64,000 nt of DNA, from the NCBI RefSeq assembly GCF_016756535.1, contig NZ_AP023247.1, forward strand, positions 6,696,501 through 6,760,500, read 5' to 3'. Position numbers and translations under genes: made by a program. Below the pieces are notes generated by a model, which was given only the letters and a program-made list of their open reading frames with translations, did no database searches and was not told the origin of the DNA. This document shows, one piece after another, positions 45,744-56,936 of the stretch (its first letter is position 1; every line of letters begins with the position of its first letter). The stretch comes from Mesorhizobium sp. 131-2-1. GTDB lineage: Bacteria > Pseudomonadota > Alphaproteobacteria > Rhizobiales > Rhizobiaceae.

Positions 45744-47663
45744 ATGGCACGAACCGCTGAACCTGATACTTTAGACATCTCTGAAAATCCGGATTTCCGC
45801 ATGGAACGTCGGCTTACTGCGATCCTCGCCGCCGATGTGGTTGGCTACAGCCGCCTCATGGGGTTGGATGAGGCTGGTACGCTGTCGGCTCTGAAGACGC
45901 ATCGGCGCGAGATGGCCGACGCCAAGATCGCCGAGCACCAGGGCCGCATCGTCAAGCTCACCGGCGACGGCATGCTTGTCGAGTTCCCGAGCGTGGTGAA
46001 CGCCGTTGCCTGTGCCACGGAGATCCAGCGCAAGATGCGCGAGCGCAACGTCGAAGTGGCGGAGGACCGTCGCATCGAGTTTCGCATCGGCATCCATCTC
46101 GGCGACATCATCTTCGAGGACAACGACATCTATGGCGACGGCGTCAACATCGCGGCGCGCATCGAAAGCATCGCCAGGCCGGGCGGCATCGCAGTGTCCG
46201 GGTCGGTCCGCGACAATGTCGGCAACCGGCTCGATCTGACGTTCGAGGACACCGGCGAGCAGGCGCTCAAGAACATCGAGCGGCCGGTCAGGGTCTACAA
46301 CGTCAACCTCTTCCAGTCCGCTCCGCCGCCACGTGTGACGAGCGGCGCTGCGCAACCCAAGTCGGGGCCGGCGAAGGAAAGGCCGTCTATCGCCGTCCTT
46401 CCCTTCAACAACATGAGCGGCGACCCCGAGCAGGAATACTTTTCCGACGGCATCACCGAGGACATCATCACCGACCTGTCGAAGATCTCGGGGCTGCACG
46501 TCATCGCCCGCAACACGGTGTTCACTTACAAGGGCAAGCCTATCAGGGTACAGCAGGCAGCACAGGAACTCGGCGTCAGATTTGTTCTGGAGGGTAGCGT
46601 GCGCAAGGTTGGGTCGCGCGTGCGCGTCACCGGACAGCTCATCGACGGTGCGGATGGCGGGCACGTCTGGGCCGACCGCTACGATCGCGATCTGACCGAT
46701 ATTTTTGCGATCCAGGACGAGATCACTCACACCATCGTCGACCAGCTGAAGGTCAAGCTGCTGCCGGAAGAAAAAGAGGCGATCGAGCTGGCGCCGACTG
46801 AGAATGTCGAGGCCTATACCTACTATCTCAGGGGGCGGGAGTTTTTCCACCGCGGTTCGAAATCATATTACAGGCTGGCCAGGCGAATGTTCGCCATGGC
46901 GATCGAACTCGACCCGCTCTATGCGCGCGCCTATGCCGGTACCGCCGATTGCGACTCGTTCCTCTTTCTCGACTATAGCGAGGAGGTTTCGCTCGAGGGC
47001 ATCCTCGCCAACGCCGCGAGGGCACTCGAGATCGACAGCGGTCTGGCCGAAGCGCACGCCTCTCGCGGACTCGCCTTGGCGGTCGGCCAACGCTACGAGG
47101 AGGCCGAAACGGCGTTTGAACGGGCGATCGCAAGCAATCCCAATCTGTTCGAAGCGCATTACTTCTACGCCCGCTGCTGCTTCGCACAGGGTAAGCTGGA
47201 GACGGCCGCCACGCACTGGGAGCGCGCGGCCGAGATCGACCCCAATGACTATCAGTCATCGATGTTGCTCATGCAGGTCTATCGCTCGCTCGGGCGATAT
47301 GTCGACAGATTGGAGACGGCTCGCAGAGCCATCGAGCGCGCGGAACGGCAACTGGCGAGGAACCCTGAAAATGCCCGGCCCGCCTATCTCGGCGCCAACG
47401 CACTCTTAGGATTGGGAGAGTTCGATCGGGCAAAGGAGTGGGCGGCGCGCGCGCAGGTCATCGATCCCGACGACGTCCTGACCCAATACAATCTTGCTTG
47501 CTTTCATTGCATACTTGGCGATCGTGATCGGGCGTTCGACCTGCTCGAAAGGGTGATGCCGCGGGCCAACCATGAAATGAAGGCTTGGGTTCTGCACGAC
47601 TCCGATTTCGACCCGCTTCACAACGATCCACGCTGGCAGAAGGTGCTCGATCTCACCAGCTAA
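45744..47663 (+). CDS. Class III adenylate cyclase with TolB-like and TPR regions
   Basis: A 639-residue cytoplasmic signalling protein. The N-terminal cyclase domain (residues 20-190) begins MERRLTAILAADVVGYSRLM with the first metal aspartate and has KLTGDGMLVEF with the second, then YGDGVNIAARIESIA. It is followed by the SIAVLPFNNMSGDPEQEYFSDGITEDIITDLSKI stretch common to TolB-like N-domains (about residues 213-330) and by TPR helices from about residue 370 to 620 (EAHASRGLALAVGQRYEEAE, EAHYFYARCCFAQGKLETA). An ATG at 45801 would also give a complete cyclase domain. The start of the cyclase domain nearly matches the fragment at 1-239. Confidence 0.9.
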   Translation: MARTAEPDTLDISENPDFRMERRLTAILAADVVGYSRLMGLDEAGTLSALKTHRREMADAKIAEHQGRIVKLTGDGMLVEFPSVVNAVACATEIQRKMRERNVEVAEDRRIEFRIGIHLGDIIFEDNDIYGDGVNIAARIESIARPGGIAVSGSVRDNVGNRLDLTFEDTGEQALKNIERPVRVYNVNLFQSAPPPRVTSGAAQPKSGPAKERPSIAVLPFNNMSGDPEQEYFSDGITEDIITDLSKISGLHVIARNTVFTYKGKPIRVQQAAQELGVRFVLEGSVRKVGSRVRVTGQLIDGADGGHVWADRYDRDLTDIFAIQDEITHTIVDQLKVKLLPEEKEAIELAPTENVEAYTYYLRGREFFHRGSKSYYRLARRMFAMAIELDPLYARAYAGTADCDSFLFLDYSEEVSLEGILANAARALEIDSGLAEAHASRGLALAVGQRYEEAETAFERAIASNPNLFEAHYFYARCCFAQGKLETAATHWERAAEIDPNDYQSSMLLMQVYRSLGRYVDRLETARRAIERAERQLARNPENARPAYLGANALLGLGEFDRAKEWAARAQVIDPDDVLTQYNLACFHCILGDRDRAFDLLERVMPRANHEMKAWVLHDSDFDPLHNDPRWQKVLDLTS

Positions 47664-47999
47664 TACGGTTGATCGGCGATGATCGAGCGCACCGAAGCGG
47701 CAAGCTTTCCAGGTGTTGCCAGACTAACAGGTCAAAACGTGTGAGGTTACAGACCGTGACGGCCCCTTCGGCCGGATGGCCGCCAACCTACAGCGGCCTT
47801 GCAACCTGAACGAATCGACAGGCGGCTTCACGAAAACCTGCCGGCGACCGTCTACATGCCATTGCTCGAGCGTGGCCGGTCAATGGCTGCATTCGAAGCA
47901 GAACTGATTGCCGGCTTCGAATCGTCGGCACGCCGTTGCTGGCTGGAGGCACTTTGTTGTCGGCAAGCGAGCGCAGCTAAATGTCGTTTGGGCGCGATT
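47664..47999. other. Intergenic region, nothing recognised
   Basis: 336 bases between convergent genes. A plus-strand frame at 47799-48044 is open but shows no domain or ribosome site. No terminator or repeat of note was found. Confidence 0.4.
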
Positions 48000-48812
48000 T
48001 CAGACCGGCTTGCGACCCCACGCTTGAGTGACGACGAAAGTTAGGCCCGTGGTTTTTGGATCACCTGCAACTTGCTCGCATTCGACGATCGCATCATCCA
48101 GCTCGGATTTGGTCATCAGGCCAGCGTCCAGAATTCGGTTCCTTAGCGAGGTCGCGAACTGGATAGGCAGCCGCAGGTACGGGTGACCTGGCGCTAGGGC
48201 GACAACGGCGGCGCGCACGCGCAAGTCCTCAGCTCCCCGCTCGCGCAGCATCTTGTGAGTACGTCGGCCTGCGTCGAAATCACCTCCGCCGCGGCGGAAT
48301 GCCTCGAGAATTGCCGCCTTCAGCCGGTCCCACGCGTCAGACGGCGGGTAGCAGCGCCACGCCGCGCTGTCCGGCTCCTGGATCGCAATGATGCCGCCGG
48401 GCTTCGTCAGCCGCCAAAGCTCATCCATCAGCTGCGCATCCCGGCCGACCGGCGCAAAGAGGAAACGGACGTGCGCGAGGTCAAACGAGTTGGCGGGAAG
48501 CGGGGACGCGTAGGCGTCAGCTTCCAGGATCTCAACCTTCGGCAGATTGTTTTCGGCGACAAATGCGCGGGCGGCGCGAAGCTGCATGGCATCGATGTCG
48601 ACACCTACGATGCGCCCTGACGCCCCAGCGCGCCGCGCCAGAGACCCAAGGATGCCCATGGCCCCGCAACCGAGATCCAGGCAGTGCCAGCCCTCCATCG
48701 GGCCAAGGCTGTCGAGCCACGCCTCTGTCTCCGGCTCCCACACGCGCGCCTGGAGGCGCAGGCGCTCAAGCTCTGAAGCGCTGTCCGACAGCAAATAGTC
48801 GGCACTGGACAT
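48000..48812 (-). CDS. SAM-dependent methyltransferase, class I
   Basis: A 270-residue cytoplasmic methyltransferase. The Rossmann core has motif I LDLGCGAMGILGSLARR, motif II acidic VGVDIDAMQ, a LEADAYASPLP stretch after it, and FDLAHVRFLFAPV and LWRLTKPGGIIAIQEPD further on, the pattern of the UbiE/type 11 group. The ATG at 48812 has GGAGGG upstream. The C-terminal hundred residues, with a helical cap, resemble small-molecule methyltransferases. The acceptor is unknown and no operon partner is present. Confidence 0.88.
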   Translation of the reverse strand: MSSADYLLSDSASELERLRLQARVWEPETEAWLDSLGPMEGWHCLDLGCGAMGILGSLARRAGASGRIVGVDIDAMQLRAARAFVAENNLPKVEILEADAYASPLPANSFDLAHVRFLFAPVGRDAQLMDELWRLTKPGGIIAIQEPDSAAWRCYPPSDAWDRLKAAILEAFRRGGGDFDAGRRTHKMLRERGAEDLRVRAAVVALAPGHPYLRLPIQFATSLRNRILDAGLMTKSELDDAIVECEQVAGDPKTTGLTFVVTQAWGRKPV

Positions 48813-48836
48813 CGTCTGGACCCTCCGCTTGGCCAC

Positions 48837-49149
48837 GAACCCTACGACGGATCAACGAAGGACCAAAGACGTGTTGCCGGGCAGGCTTTGCCCGACCGGG
48901 CAGAGCCGGTTCGCGACACCCTGGACCGATTGGTCCGCTTTCTAGCCCAGTCACCCAAAAACGGAAAGTCCGGTTGCGGCCCCACCCGGTCATTCGAGAA
49001 ACCGGAGGCGAACGACCGCTCTGACGCTTAATGGTCCGTCTGAGCCGCGACCAGTGCACGCCGTTTGATTGGCCACAATGTCAAAACCATTGCGCCGCCG
49101 GTTAAGTCCGTCGCCGTCCGGCCTTGGCTTGCGGCCGCCGACCCAGCCG
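48837..49149. other. Intergenic region, no gene recognised
   Basis: About 313 bases with a local GCCGGGCAGGC / GCCCGACCGGGC type hairpin near 48877-48903. No coding frame with family similarity or ribosome site was found. Confidence 0.35.
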
Positions 49150-50139
49150 TCATCCCACTTCCCGCAGGATGAAATCGTGCAGCATCTTGGCGGCCGGCGA
49201 GAGCACGCGGTTCTTCACCGTGATCAGGCTGTAGGGCCGGACCTCGATGTCGAACTCGGTCTGGACGACATCGATGGCGCCCGCCAGCCCGTCGGGATTC
49301 TGGATGAATTTCGCCACCTGCACCGACACCGGCGCGATGGCATCGGACTGCGCCACCATGACCAGGGTGAGCAGCAGTGAAGATGTGTTGAGGATGCGGT
49401 CCGGCAGCGCGATGTTGCGATTGAGGAAGTTGCTCTCCATCGCCTGGCGCAGCGGCGAGCCGCCGGACTGGAAGACCCAGTCGTAGGCGGCGGTCTCCTC
49501 CAGCCGCACCGCCTTGCCCTTGCTCAGCGGGTGGCCGCGGCGCACGATCAGGCAGGCCTTCTCGACGCCGATGACGCGCGATTCGAACAGGCGCGGATTG
49601 AGGTCGTCGGGGATGCGGGCGATGATGAAATCGTGGCGCGACGCAATCAGCTCGCGCGCCAGCACGTTCGAGGTCTCAACCTGCATGGTGATCTCGATGC
49701 GCGGATAAAGGCGGCGGATCTCGCGGATCGCCGGCACCGCCAGCTCGATCGCCGGCGCCGTCACCGCGCCCAGGAACACCGAGCCGCCCTTGCCCGCCTT
49801 GAGCTCGGATATCTCGCGGTCGGCCTCGCGCATCTCGAGCAGGATCGAGCGTGCGCGCCTGGCCAGCGCCTTGCCGTAGGGCGTGAGCGTGATGCCGCGC
49901 GGCAGCCGCTCGCAGAGCTTCACGTCGAGCACCGCCTCCATCTCCGAAATCATGCGCGAGGCGGCGGGCTGCGAGATGTTCATCACCTGGGCCGCGGCGC
50001 TTACCCGGCCGTGATCGTCAAGGGCTGCGATCATGCGCATGTGGCGCAGGCTGAGCCCGCTGCGCAGAAGCGTTTCGCCATCGCCCGGCAGTTCGTCGTA
50101 TGCGCCTGAAATGCCATCAGGATTGCGCAGTGCCGCCAT
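49150..50139 (-). CDS. gbpR: LysR-family regulator, GbpR-like (control of chvE)
   Basis: A 329-residue LysR regulator. The DNA-binding helix-turn-helix is ALDDHGRVSAAAQVMNISQPAASRMI followed by LFERLP-type KLCERLPRGITLTPYG. The effector domain follows (residues 110-325). The ATG at 50139 is preceded by GGAGCGAAG; a start at 50202 is possible. Its place next to and divergent from chvE-gguABC is that of gbpR in Agrobacterium, where the protein activates chvE in response to sugars such as arabinose and galactose. The symbol rests on this synteny plus family similarity. Confidence 0.85.
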   Translation of the reverse strand: MAALRNPDGISGAYDELPGDGETLLRSGLSLRHMRMIAALDDHGRVSAAAQVMNISQPAASRMISEMEAVLDVKLCERLPRGITLTPYGKALARRARSILLEMREADREISELKAGKGGSVFLGAVTAPAIELAVPAIREIRRLYPRIEITMQVETSNVLARELIASRHDFIIARIPDDLNPRLFESRVIGVEKACLIVRRGHPLSKGKAVRLEETAAYDWVFQSGGSPLRQAMESNFLNRNIALPDRILNTSSLLLTLVMVAQSDAIAPVSVQVAKFIQNPDGLAGAIDVVQTEFDIEVRPYSLITVKNRVLSPAAKMLHDFILREVG

Positions 50140-50217
50140 ACTCTGTCTTCGCTCCCGCAACTGTTCGTCGGCTGCCGATATATACCAGTTTCGATATAGC
50201 AACCATCAGAGATCGCA

Positions 50218-50235
50218 TTTGACAGTTATGTCAAA
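50218..50235. promoter_or_regulatory. Inverted repeat in the gbpR-chvE intergenic region
   Basis: TTTGACA-GTTA-TGTCAAA, a perfect 7-base dyad 197 bases before the chvE start and 79 bases before the gbpR start. It fits a LysR box (T-N11-A) and is a candidate GbpR site; another regulator is possible. Confidence 0.55.
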
Positions 50236-50431
50236 GGGACACACCCTTCGCGCGTCCCGTGGCATGACGGTCGATGACGAGGGAGATCGTGTCGGCTGAA
50301 ATCAGCGCCGCGGGGCCGATTGGGAGGATACCGGAGATCGATAGACGACAGCGGCGCATCTCGCGCTCCTGCTCGCCTGCGCGGCCCGAGAAGCCCCGAG
50401 GTGTCGCGTCCATCAACCAGGGAGAGTTACT

Positions 50432-51499
50432 GTGAAAATCATCAAGACACTGGCCGCCGTGGCGGCCCTTGGCATCGCGGCCATGACGCTGCCGGCGCAT
50501 GCGGGCGAAGGCCTTGTCGGCGTGCTGATGCCGACTAAGACCTCGCAGCGCTGGATCAACGACGGCGACGCCGTCAAGTCGCAGCTCGAGGCTCTCGGCT
50601 ACACGGTCGACCTGCAGTACGCGCAGGACGACATCCCGAACCAGCTCAGCCAGCTGGAAAACGAAATCACCAAGGGCCCGAAGGCGCTGATCATCGCCTC
50701 GATCGACGGCACCACCATGGCCGATGCGCTGCAGAAGGCCAACGACGCGGGCGTCGTCGTCGTCGCTTATGACCGCCTGATCAAGAAGACCCCGAACGTC
50801 GACTACTACACCACCTTCGACAATTTCGGCGTCGGCGTGATCCAGGCAAACTCCCTGGTCAAGGGTCTCAAGGAGCGCTTCCCGAACACCAAGCCGTGGA
50901 ACGTCGAACTGTTCGGCGGCTCGCCGGACGACAACAATGCCTTCTTCTTCTACAATGGCGCGATCTCCGTCCTGCAGCCGCTGATCGACGACGGCTCGAT
51001 CAAGATCAAGTCCGGCCAGACCGGCATGGACAAGGTCGGCACGCTGCGCTGGCTCGCCGCTACCGCCCAGGCCCGCATGGACAACCTGCTCTCGGCCAAC
51101 TACTCGGACGGCAGCCGCGTCGATGGCGTTCTGTCGCCCTATGACGGCCTGTCGCGCGGCATCACCGCCTCGCTGCGCGCTGTCGGTTACGGCACGGATG
51201 CACAGCCCTGGCCTATCGTGACCGGTCAGGACGCCGAGACCGCCTCGGTCAAGCTGATCATCTCGGGCGAGCAGTACTCGACGGTGTTCAAGGACACCCG
51301 CGAACTGGCCAAGGCCACCGTGCAGCTGGTCGACAAGGTGCTCTCCGGCGGCAAGCCCGACGGCCTCGACGAAAAGACCTACAACAACGACGTCAAGGTC
51401 GTTCCCTCGATCCTGTTGACGCCGCATGACGTCGACAAGTCGAACTACCAGGCGCAGGTCGTCGACTCCGGCTACATCAAGGCCGACGAGCTGAAGTAA
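50432..51499 (+). CDS. chvE: ChvE-type multiple sugar-binding periplasmic protein
   Basis: A 355-residue sugar-binding protein starting at GTG after AGGGAGAG. The signal peptide is [20 protein letters not shown] with cleavage at AHA/GEG. The mature fold is the galactose/xylose-binding type: [20 protein letters not shown] at the first lobe, a long sugar-binding segment [18 protein letters not shown], and [14 protein letters not shown]. It binds arabinose, galactose, glucose or xylose for the GguAB importer; in Agrobacterium it also presents sugars to the VirA sensor (family knowledge, not implied here). Confidence 0.95.
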   Translation: MKIIKTLAAVAALGIAAMTLPAHAGEGLVGVLMPTKTSQRWINDGDAVKSQLEALGYTVDLQYAQDDIPNQLSQLENEITKGPKALIIASIDGTTMADALQKANDAGVVVVAYDRLIKKTPNVDYYTTFDNFGVGVIQANSLVKGLKERFPNTKPWNVELFGGSPDDNNAFFFYNGAISVLQPLIDDGSIKIKSGQTGMDKVGTLRWLAATAQARMDNLLSANYSDGSRVDGVLSPYDGLSRGITASLRAVGYGTDAQPWPIVTGQDAETASVKLIISGEQYSTVFKDTRELAKATVQLVDKVLSGGKPDGLDEKTYNNDVKVVPSILLTPHDVDKSNYQAQVVDSGYIKADELK

Positions 51500-51515
51500 T
51501 CCGGCTTCAAAGGGA

Positions 51516-51544
51516 GGGGTCCTGCGCGACGCAGGGCCCCTTTT
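51516..51544 (+). terminator. Hairpin with T tract between chvE and gguA
   Basis: Stem GGGGTCCTGCG (51516-51526) / CGCAGGGCCCC (51530-51540), loop CGA, then TTTT. Read-through is expected, giving less gguAB than chvE message. Confidence 0.8.
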
Positions 51545-51689
51545 CGTTCGCAAGCGACGCCGGTATTGTTTTTTGCCGGCTTCTGCAGCGCCATGCACCG
51601 TCGCGGCGCGGGCCAGACTGCAGTATGTTGATTTCGCGCAAGACGCTTTCCGAAACCGGAAGGCATGCGCCAGGGAGCGGAAATTCCTA

Positions 51690-53221
<1,532 letters not shown>

Positions 53222-53225
<4 letters not shown>

Positions 53226-54514
53226 GCACAGAAAGCGCTCCCGCACCGCAGAGCGGCGCAGCCGAAGACGTCAAGCAGGGTCCGCGCGTCGCCGTCTCGG
53301 CGCTGACGACGAACCTGCGCGAATACGGCCTGATCATCGCGCTGATCGTCATCATGCTGTTCTTCCAGTACACGACATCGGGAACGCTGTTCAAACCGGT
53401 CAACCTCAGCAACCTGGTCCAGCAGAACTCGTTCATCATCGTGATGGCGCTGGGCATGCTGCTGGTCATCGTATCCGGCCATATCGACCTCAGCGTCGGT
53501 TCGGTCGCGGGCTTCATCGGGGCGCTGGCAGCGATGATGATGGTCATCTGGCCGCTCGGGCCGCTCAGCAATCCGCTGGTGGTTTCAATCATCTGCCTTG
53601 TCGTCGGCGGCGGCATAGGCGCGGCGCAGGGCTACTGGATCGCCTATCACCGAATACCGAGCTTCATCGTCACGCTGGCGGGGATGCTGATCTTCCGCGG
53701 CATCTGCCAGGCACTGCTGGGCGGCGGCTCCTCGGTCGGCCCGCTTCCCGACAGTTTCAAGGCGCTGAGCTCGGGCTTCATTCCCGACGTGATCGGCCCG
53801 CTGACGCTCATCCCGCCGACGGTGAATGCCGCCGGCAAGACCATCCTCGGCAGCGGGCTTACGCTGCACATGACGACGATCGTGCTCGGACTGGTCGCTG
53901 TGCTGGCCTATGCCTATTTCGGGCTGAGGGCCCGCCGCAAGCGTGAGAGTCATGGCTATGAGGCCGAGCCCTTCCCGCTGTTCGTCATCAAGACCTTGGT
54001 CGGCAGCGCGCTGGCGCTGTTCCTGGTTGTCCAGTTCGCGAGCTACAGGGGCCTGCCGGTCGTGCTCCTGGTGATGGGCGTGCTGATCTCGCTGTTCGTC
54101 TTCGTCACCAAGCGCATGACCATCGGCCGCCGCATCTATGCGATGGGCGGCAACGCCAAGGCGGCGCAACTGTCGGGCATCAACACCGAGCGGCTGACCC
54201 TGATGGTGTTCATCAACATGGGCGTGCTTTCGGCGCTCGGCGGCCTGATCATCGCGGCCCGGCTCGGCCAGGCGGTGCCCGCGGCCGGCCTCGGCAGCGA
54301 GCTCGACGTCATCGCGGCTGTCTTCATCGGCGGCGCCTCGGCGATGGGCGGCGTCGGGCAGGTCATCGGCGCGGTGGTCGGCGGCTTCATCATGGGCGTG
54401 ATGAACAACGGCATGTCGATCATGGGCGTCAATGTCGACTGGCAGCAGGTGGTCAAGGGCCTGGTGCTGCTCGGCGCGGTGATCTTCGACGTCTACAACA
54501 AGAACAAGGCCTGA
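53222..54514 (+). CDS. gguB: Sugar ABC transporter permease GguB
   Basis: A 430-residue inner-membrane permease of the ribose/xylose family, longer than usual (325-335) because of an insertion of about 90 residues in the middle ([20 protein letters not shown]), as found in the XylH/GguB subgroup. Characteristic segments are [35 protein letters not shown], and [20 protein letters not shown] near the C-terminus. Overlaps gguA by four bases. Confidence 0.93.
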
Positions 54515-54519
54515 CAGGA

Positions 54520-54564
54520 GCAATTCCAGGAAAAGTGCGTAGCGGTTTTCCGCTGGGAATTGCG
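54520..54564. repeat. Palindromic intergenic repeat, family A, copy 3 (inverted)
   Basis: Reverse-orientation copy of the repeat at 2764 (GCAATTCCAGGAAAAGTGCG ... CGGTTTTCCGC ... GGAATTGCG), starting five bases after the gguB stop. The remaining 250 bases to gguC hold no recognised signal. Confidence 0.8.
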
Positions 54565-54815
54565 CAGAGACGAAATATTTGGAGCGGGTCGGCTGCTCAA
54601 AGCTGAACCGCTCCAGCGAGGAAAGCAGGAGGCATACGGGTCCAGATCGCGAAGCTGCCGGCAACCCGCCGGCGCCAAAGAAGTCCCGCAAGGACCAGGC
54701 TCGCGAGCGCAATCCGGACGAAGAGTTTCAACCGTGGCGCGGAACTGTTCCGGGCCGCGACGGTCAGGGTTTGCCAATCGGCGGCCGGGCCAAGGCAAAA
54801 GAGAGAGGGTTCATC

Positions 54816-55808
54816 ATGCTGATCTCCCAGATCCTCGACGACGCCGAGACGATCCGCGTCGTCGCCCGCAACGGCGGCAAGACCCGGATCATCAACGGCG
54901 CCCGCAGCGTCTATTCGCTGGCGATGGAGGCGGCCCGCACCGGCACCGGCCTCGTGGCGCTGATCGAGCGCAAGGGTTTCGGCGAAACCGTCGATCTCGA
55001 TGCCGTTTACAAGAAGGGACGGCTGGTCTCGCCGATCAACCATCCGGATCCCGCGCATCTGCATCTCACAGGCACGGGCCTCACACATCTGGGCTCCGCC
55101 GCGACGCGCGATTCCATGCACAAGAAGCTCAGCGCCGACGGCGAGGAGCAGCTCACCGATTCCATGAAGATGTTCCGCATGGGGCTCGAGGGCGGCAAGC
55201 CGGCGAAAGGCCAGATCGGCGTGCAGCCGGAATGGTTCTACAAGGGCAACGGCACGATGGCGGTGGCGCCCGGTGCGGCGCTGATGTCGCCCGCCTTCGC
55301 GCAGGACGCCGGCGAGGAGCCGGAGATCGCCGGCATCTATGTCATCGGCGATGACGGCGCGCCGTTCCGTGTCGGCTTCACCCTGTCGAACGAGTTCTCC
55401 GACCATGTGACGGAGCGGGTGAACTATTTGTTCCTCGCCCACTCCAAGCTGCGCAACGCCTCGTTCGGACCGGAGATCCTGATCGGCGACCTGCCTGCGG
55501 ACATCAGGGGCTCCTCGCGCATCCTTCGCGACGGCAAGCTGCTATGGGAAAAGCCGTTCCTGTCGGGCGAGGCGAACATGTCGCACACCATCGCCAACCT
55601 CGAGCATCACCACTTCAAATATTCGGCCTTCCGCCAGCCGGGCGACGTGCATGTGCACATGTTCGGCACCGCGACGCTGTCCTTCGCCGACGGCGTCAAG
55701 ACCGAGGCCGGCGACACTTTCGAGATCGAGGCGAAGGATTTCGGCCTGCCGCTGCGCAACCCGCTCGAGATCGAGAAGCCGGTGAAGGTGGCGGTGAAGG
55801 CGCTGTAA
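54816..55808 (+). CDS. gguC: GguC / AraD1-family protein (fumarylacetoacetate hydrolase superfamily)
   Basis: A 330-residue cytoplasmic protein of the FAH superfamily, AraD1 group, which includes enzymes of sugar acid breakdown downstream of L-arabinose or D-galactose. Typical sequences are HLHLTGTGLTHLGSAATRD at the substrate cap, GQIGVQPEWFYKGNG, FTLSNEFSDHVTE and LGPEILIGDLP-type FGPEILIGDLPADI; the metal-binding acid residues are in EEPEIAGIYVIGD. The ATG at 54816 follows AGAGAGAGGG. It keeps the chvE-gguABC order of Agrobacterium. The exact reaction is not proven. Confidence 0.9.
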   Translation: MLISQILDDAETIRVVARNGGKTRIINGARSVYSLAMEAARTGTGLVALIERKGFGETVDLDAVYKKGRLVSPINHPDPAHLHLTGTGLTHLGSAATRDSMHKKLSADGEEQLTDSMKMFRMGLEGGKPAKGQIGVQPEWFYKGNGTMAVAPGAALMSPAFAQDAGEEPEIAGIYVIGDDGAPFRVGFTLSNEFSDHVTERVNYLFLAHSKLRNASFGPEILIGDLPADIRGSSRILRDGKLLWEKPFLSGEANMSHTIANLEHHHFKYSAFRQPGDVHVHMFGTATLSFADGVKTEAGDTFEIEAKDFGLPLRNPLEIEKPVKVAVKAL

Positions 55809-55821
55809 GCTCCAGCCTTCC

Positions 55822-55967
55822 CCTTCTCCCCTTGTGGGAGAAGGTGGATCGGCGCGCAGCGCCGAGACGGTTGAGGGGTGCGCGAAGGATCGCCGTCGGC
55901 GTCAAGCTGGAGCACCCCTCATCCGGCCGAGCTGCGCTCGGCCACCTTCTCCCACAAGGGGAGAAGG
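55822..55967. repeat. Inverted repeat with 26-base arms
   Basis: Perfect arms at 55822-55847 and 55942-55967, each containing a small internal hairpin (CTTCTCCC ... GGGAGAAG), enclosing about 95 bases with CCCCTCATCCGGCCGAG. It lies between gguC and the convergent amino-acid binding protein gene and may terminate both. Confidence 0.85.
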
Positions 55968-55981
55968 AAGAGGCTCAAACC

Positions 55982-56761
55982 TCAATAGATATCGAAATCG
56001 AAATACTTGGCCTGGATCTTCTTGTAGGTGCCGTCGGCGACGATGGCGTCGATGGCCGCGTTGAGCTTGTCGCGCAGCGCGGTGTCGTCCAGGCGCACGG
56101 CGATGCCGGCTTCGGTCTCGGTGCCCTTGACGTCGCCGACCAGCTTGCAACAGCCGTCGCTCGCCTTCTTGAGCCAGTCCACCAGCACGAACTTGTCCGA
56201 AATGACGGCGTCGAGCCGGCCGTTCTGGAGATCGGTGATCGCCTCTTCCTGTGTCGGGTAGAGCTTGACCTCGGCGCCGGCCTTGCCGTAGGCGTCCTGG
56301 GCATAGTCGGCCTGGGTGGTCGAGGCCTGGGCGCCGACCGTCTTGCCGGCGAGCGCCGCCGGTTCGGTCGCGGTGAGCTCGCTGTCCTTGGGCGCCACCA
56401 GCGCCAGCGGCGTCGTATAGTATTTGTGGGTGAAGGCGACCTGCTTCTTGCGTTCCTCGGTGATGCTCATCGAGGCGATGATGGCGTCAAACTTCTTGGC
56501 CTGCAGCGCCGGAATGATGCCGTCCCAGTCCTGGGTGACGATCTCGCATTCGACCTTCATCTGCGCGCACAGCGCATTGGCGATGTCGATGTCGAAGCCC
56601 TCGACCTTGCCGTCCGGCGTGATGGTGTTGAACGGCGGATAGGCGCCCTCGGTGCCGATCTTGACCTTTTCCGCCGCCTGCGCCGACAAGGTGCCGGCGC
56701 CGACCGTCAGCATGGCGGCAGCGGCCGCCGACAGGATCCATCTCGAAATCCGCATTGTCAT
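55982..56761 (-). CDS. Polar amino-acid ABC transporter substrate-binding protein
   Basis: A 259-residue periplasmic binding protein of the lysine/arginine/ornithine group. Signal peptide RISRWILSAAAAAMLTVG with cleavage at AQA/AE; the mature domain begins KVKIGTEGAYPPFNTITPDG and has GFDIDIANALCAQM, ASMSITEERKKQVAFT and a GRLDAVISDKFVLVDWL stretch. The start used is the ATG at 56761 after AAGGGGAAG; an ATG two codons later is also possible. No permease or ATPase gene is adjacent, so it must work with components encoded elsewhere, or with a related transporter. Confidence 0.88.
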   Translation of the reverse strand: MTMRISRWILSAAAAAMLTVGAGTLSAQAAEKVKIGTEGAYPPFNTITPDGKVEGFDIDIANALCAQMKVECEIVTQDWDGIIPALQAKKFDAIIASMSITEERKKQVAFTHKYYTTPLALVAPKDSELTATEPAALAGKTVGAQASTTQADYAQDAYGKAGAEVKLYPTQEEAITDLQNGRLDAVISDKFVLVDWLKKASDGCCKLVGDVKGTETEAGIAVRLDDTALRDKLNAAIDAIVADGTYKKIQAKYFDFDIY

Positions 56762-56888
56762 CTTCCCCTTCATTTCCGTCACCTTGACGGGTTGGGCGAC
56801 AGCCAAGCATGGCGCGCCGAACCGGGCAAGCGGAGTCTGATGCTGACGATGGGGCCGAGCGGTTTCCGCTCTGACCATTTTGCTTTCA

Positions 56889-56936
56889 CGCAATTCCGGA
56901 CGGAAAACCGCTGCGCACTTTTCCTGGAATTGCTTT
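56889..56936. repeat. Palindromic intergenic repeat, family A, copy 4
   Basis: Matches the copy at 24896 (GCAATTCCGGACGGAAAACC ... CACTTTTCCTGGAATTGCTTTA). Its end supplies part of the TAA stop codon of the dCTP deaminase gene. Confidence 0.8.

Noticed and set aside
47799..48044. 81-codon plus-strand frame after the cyclase gene
   Set aside because: No domain, no ribosome site, and it overlaps the 3' end of the methyltransferase gene on the other strand.
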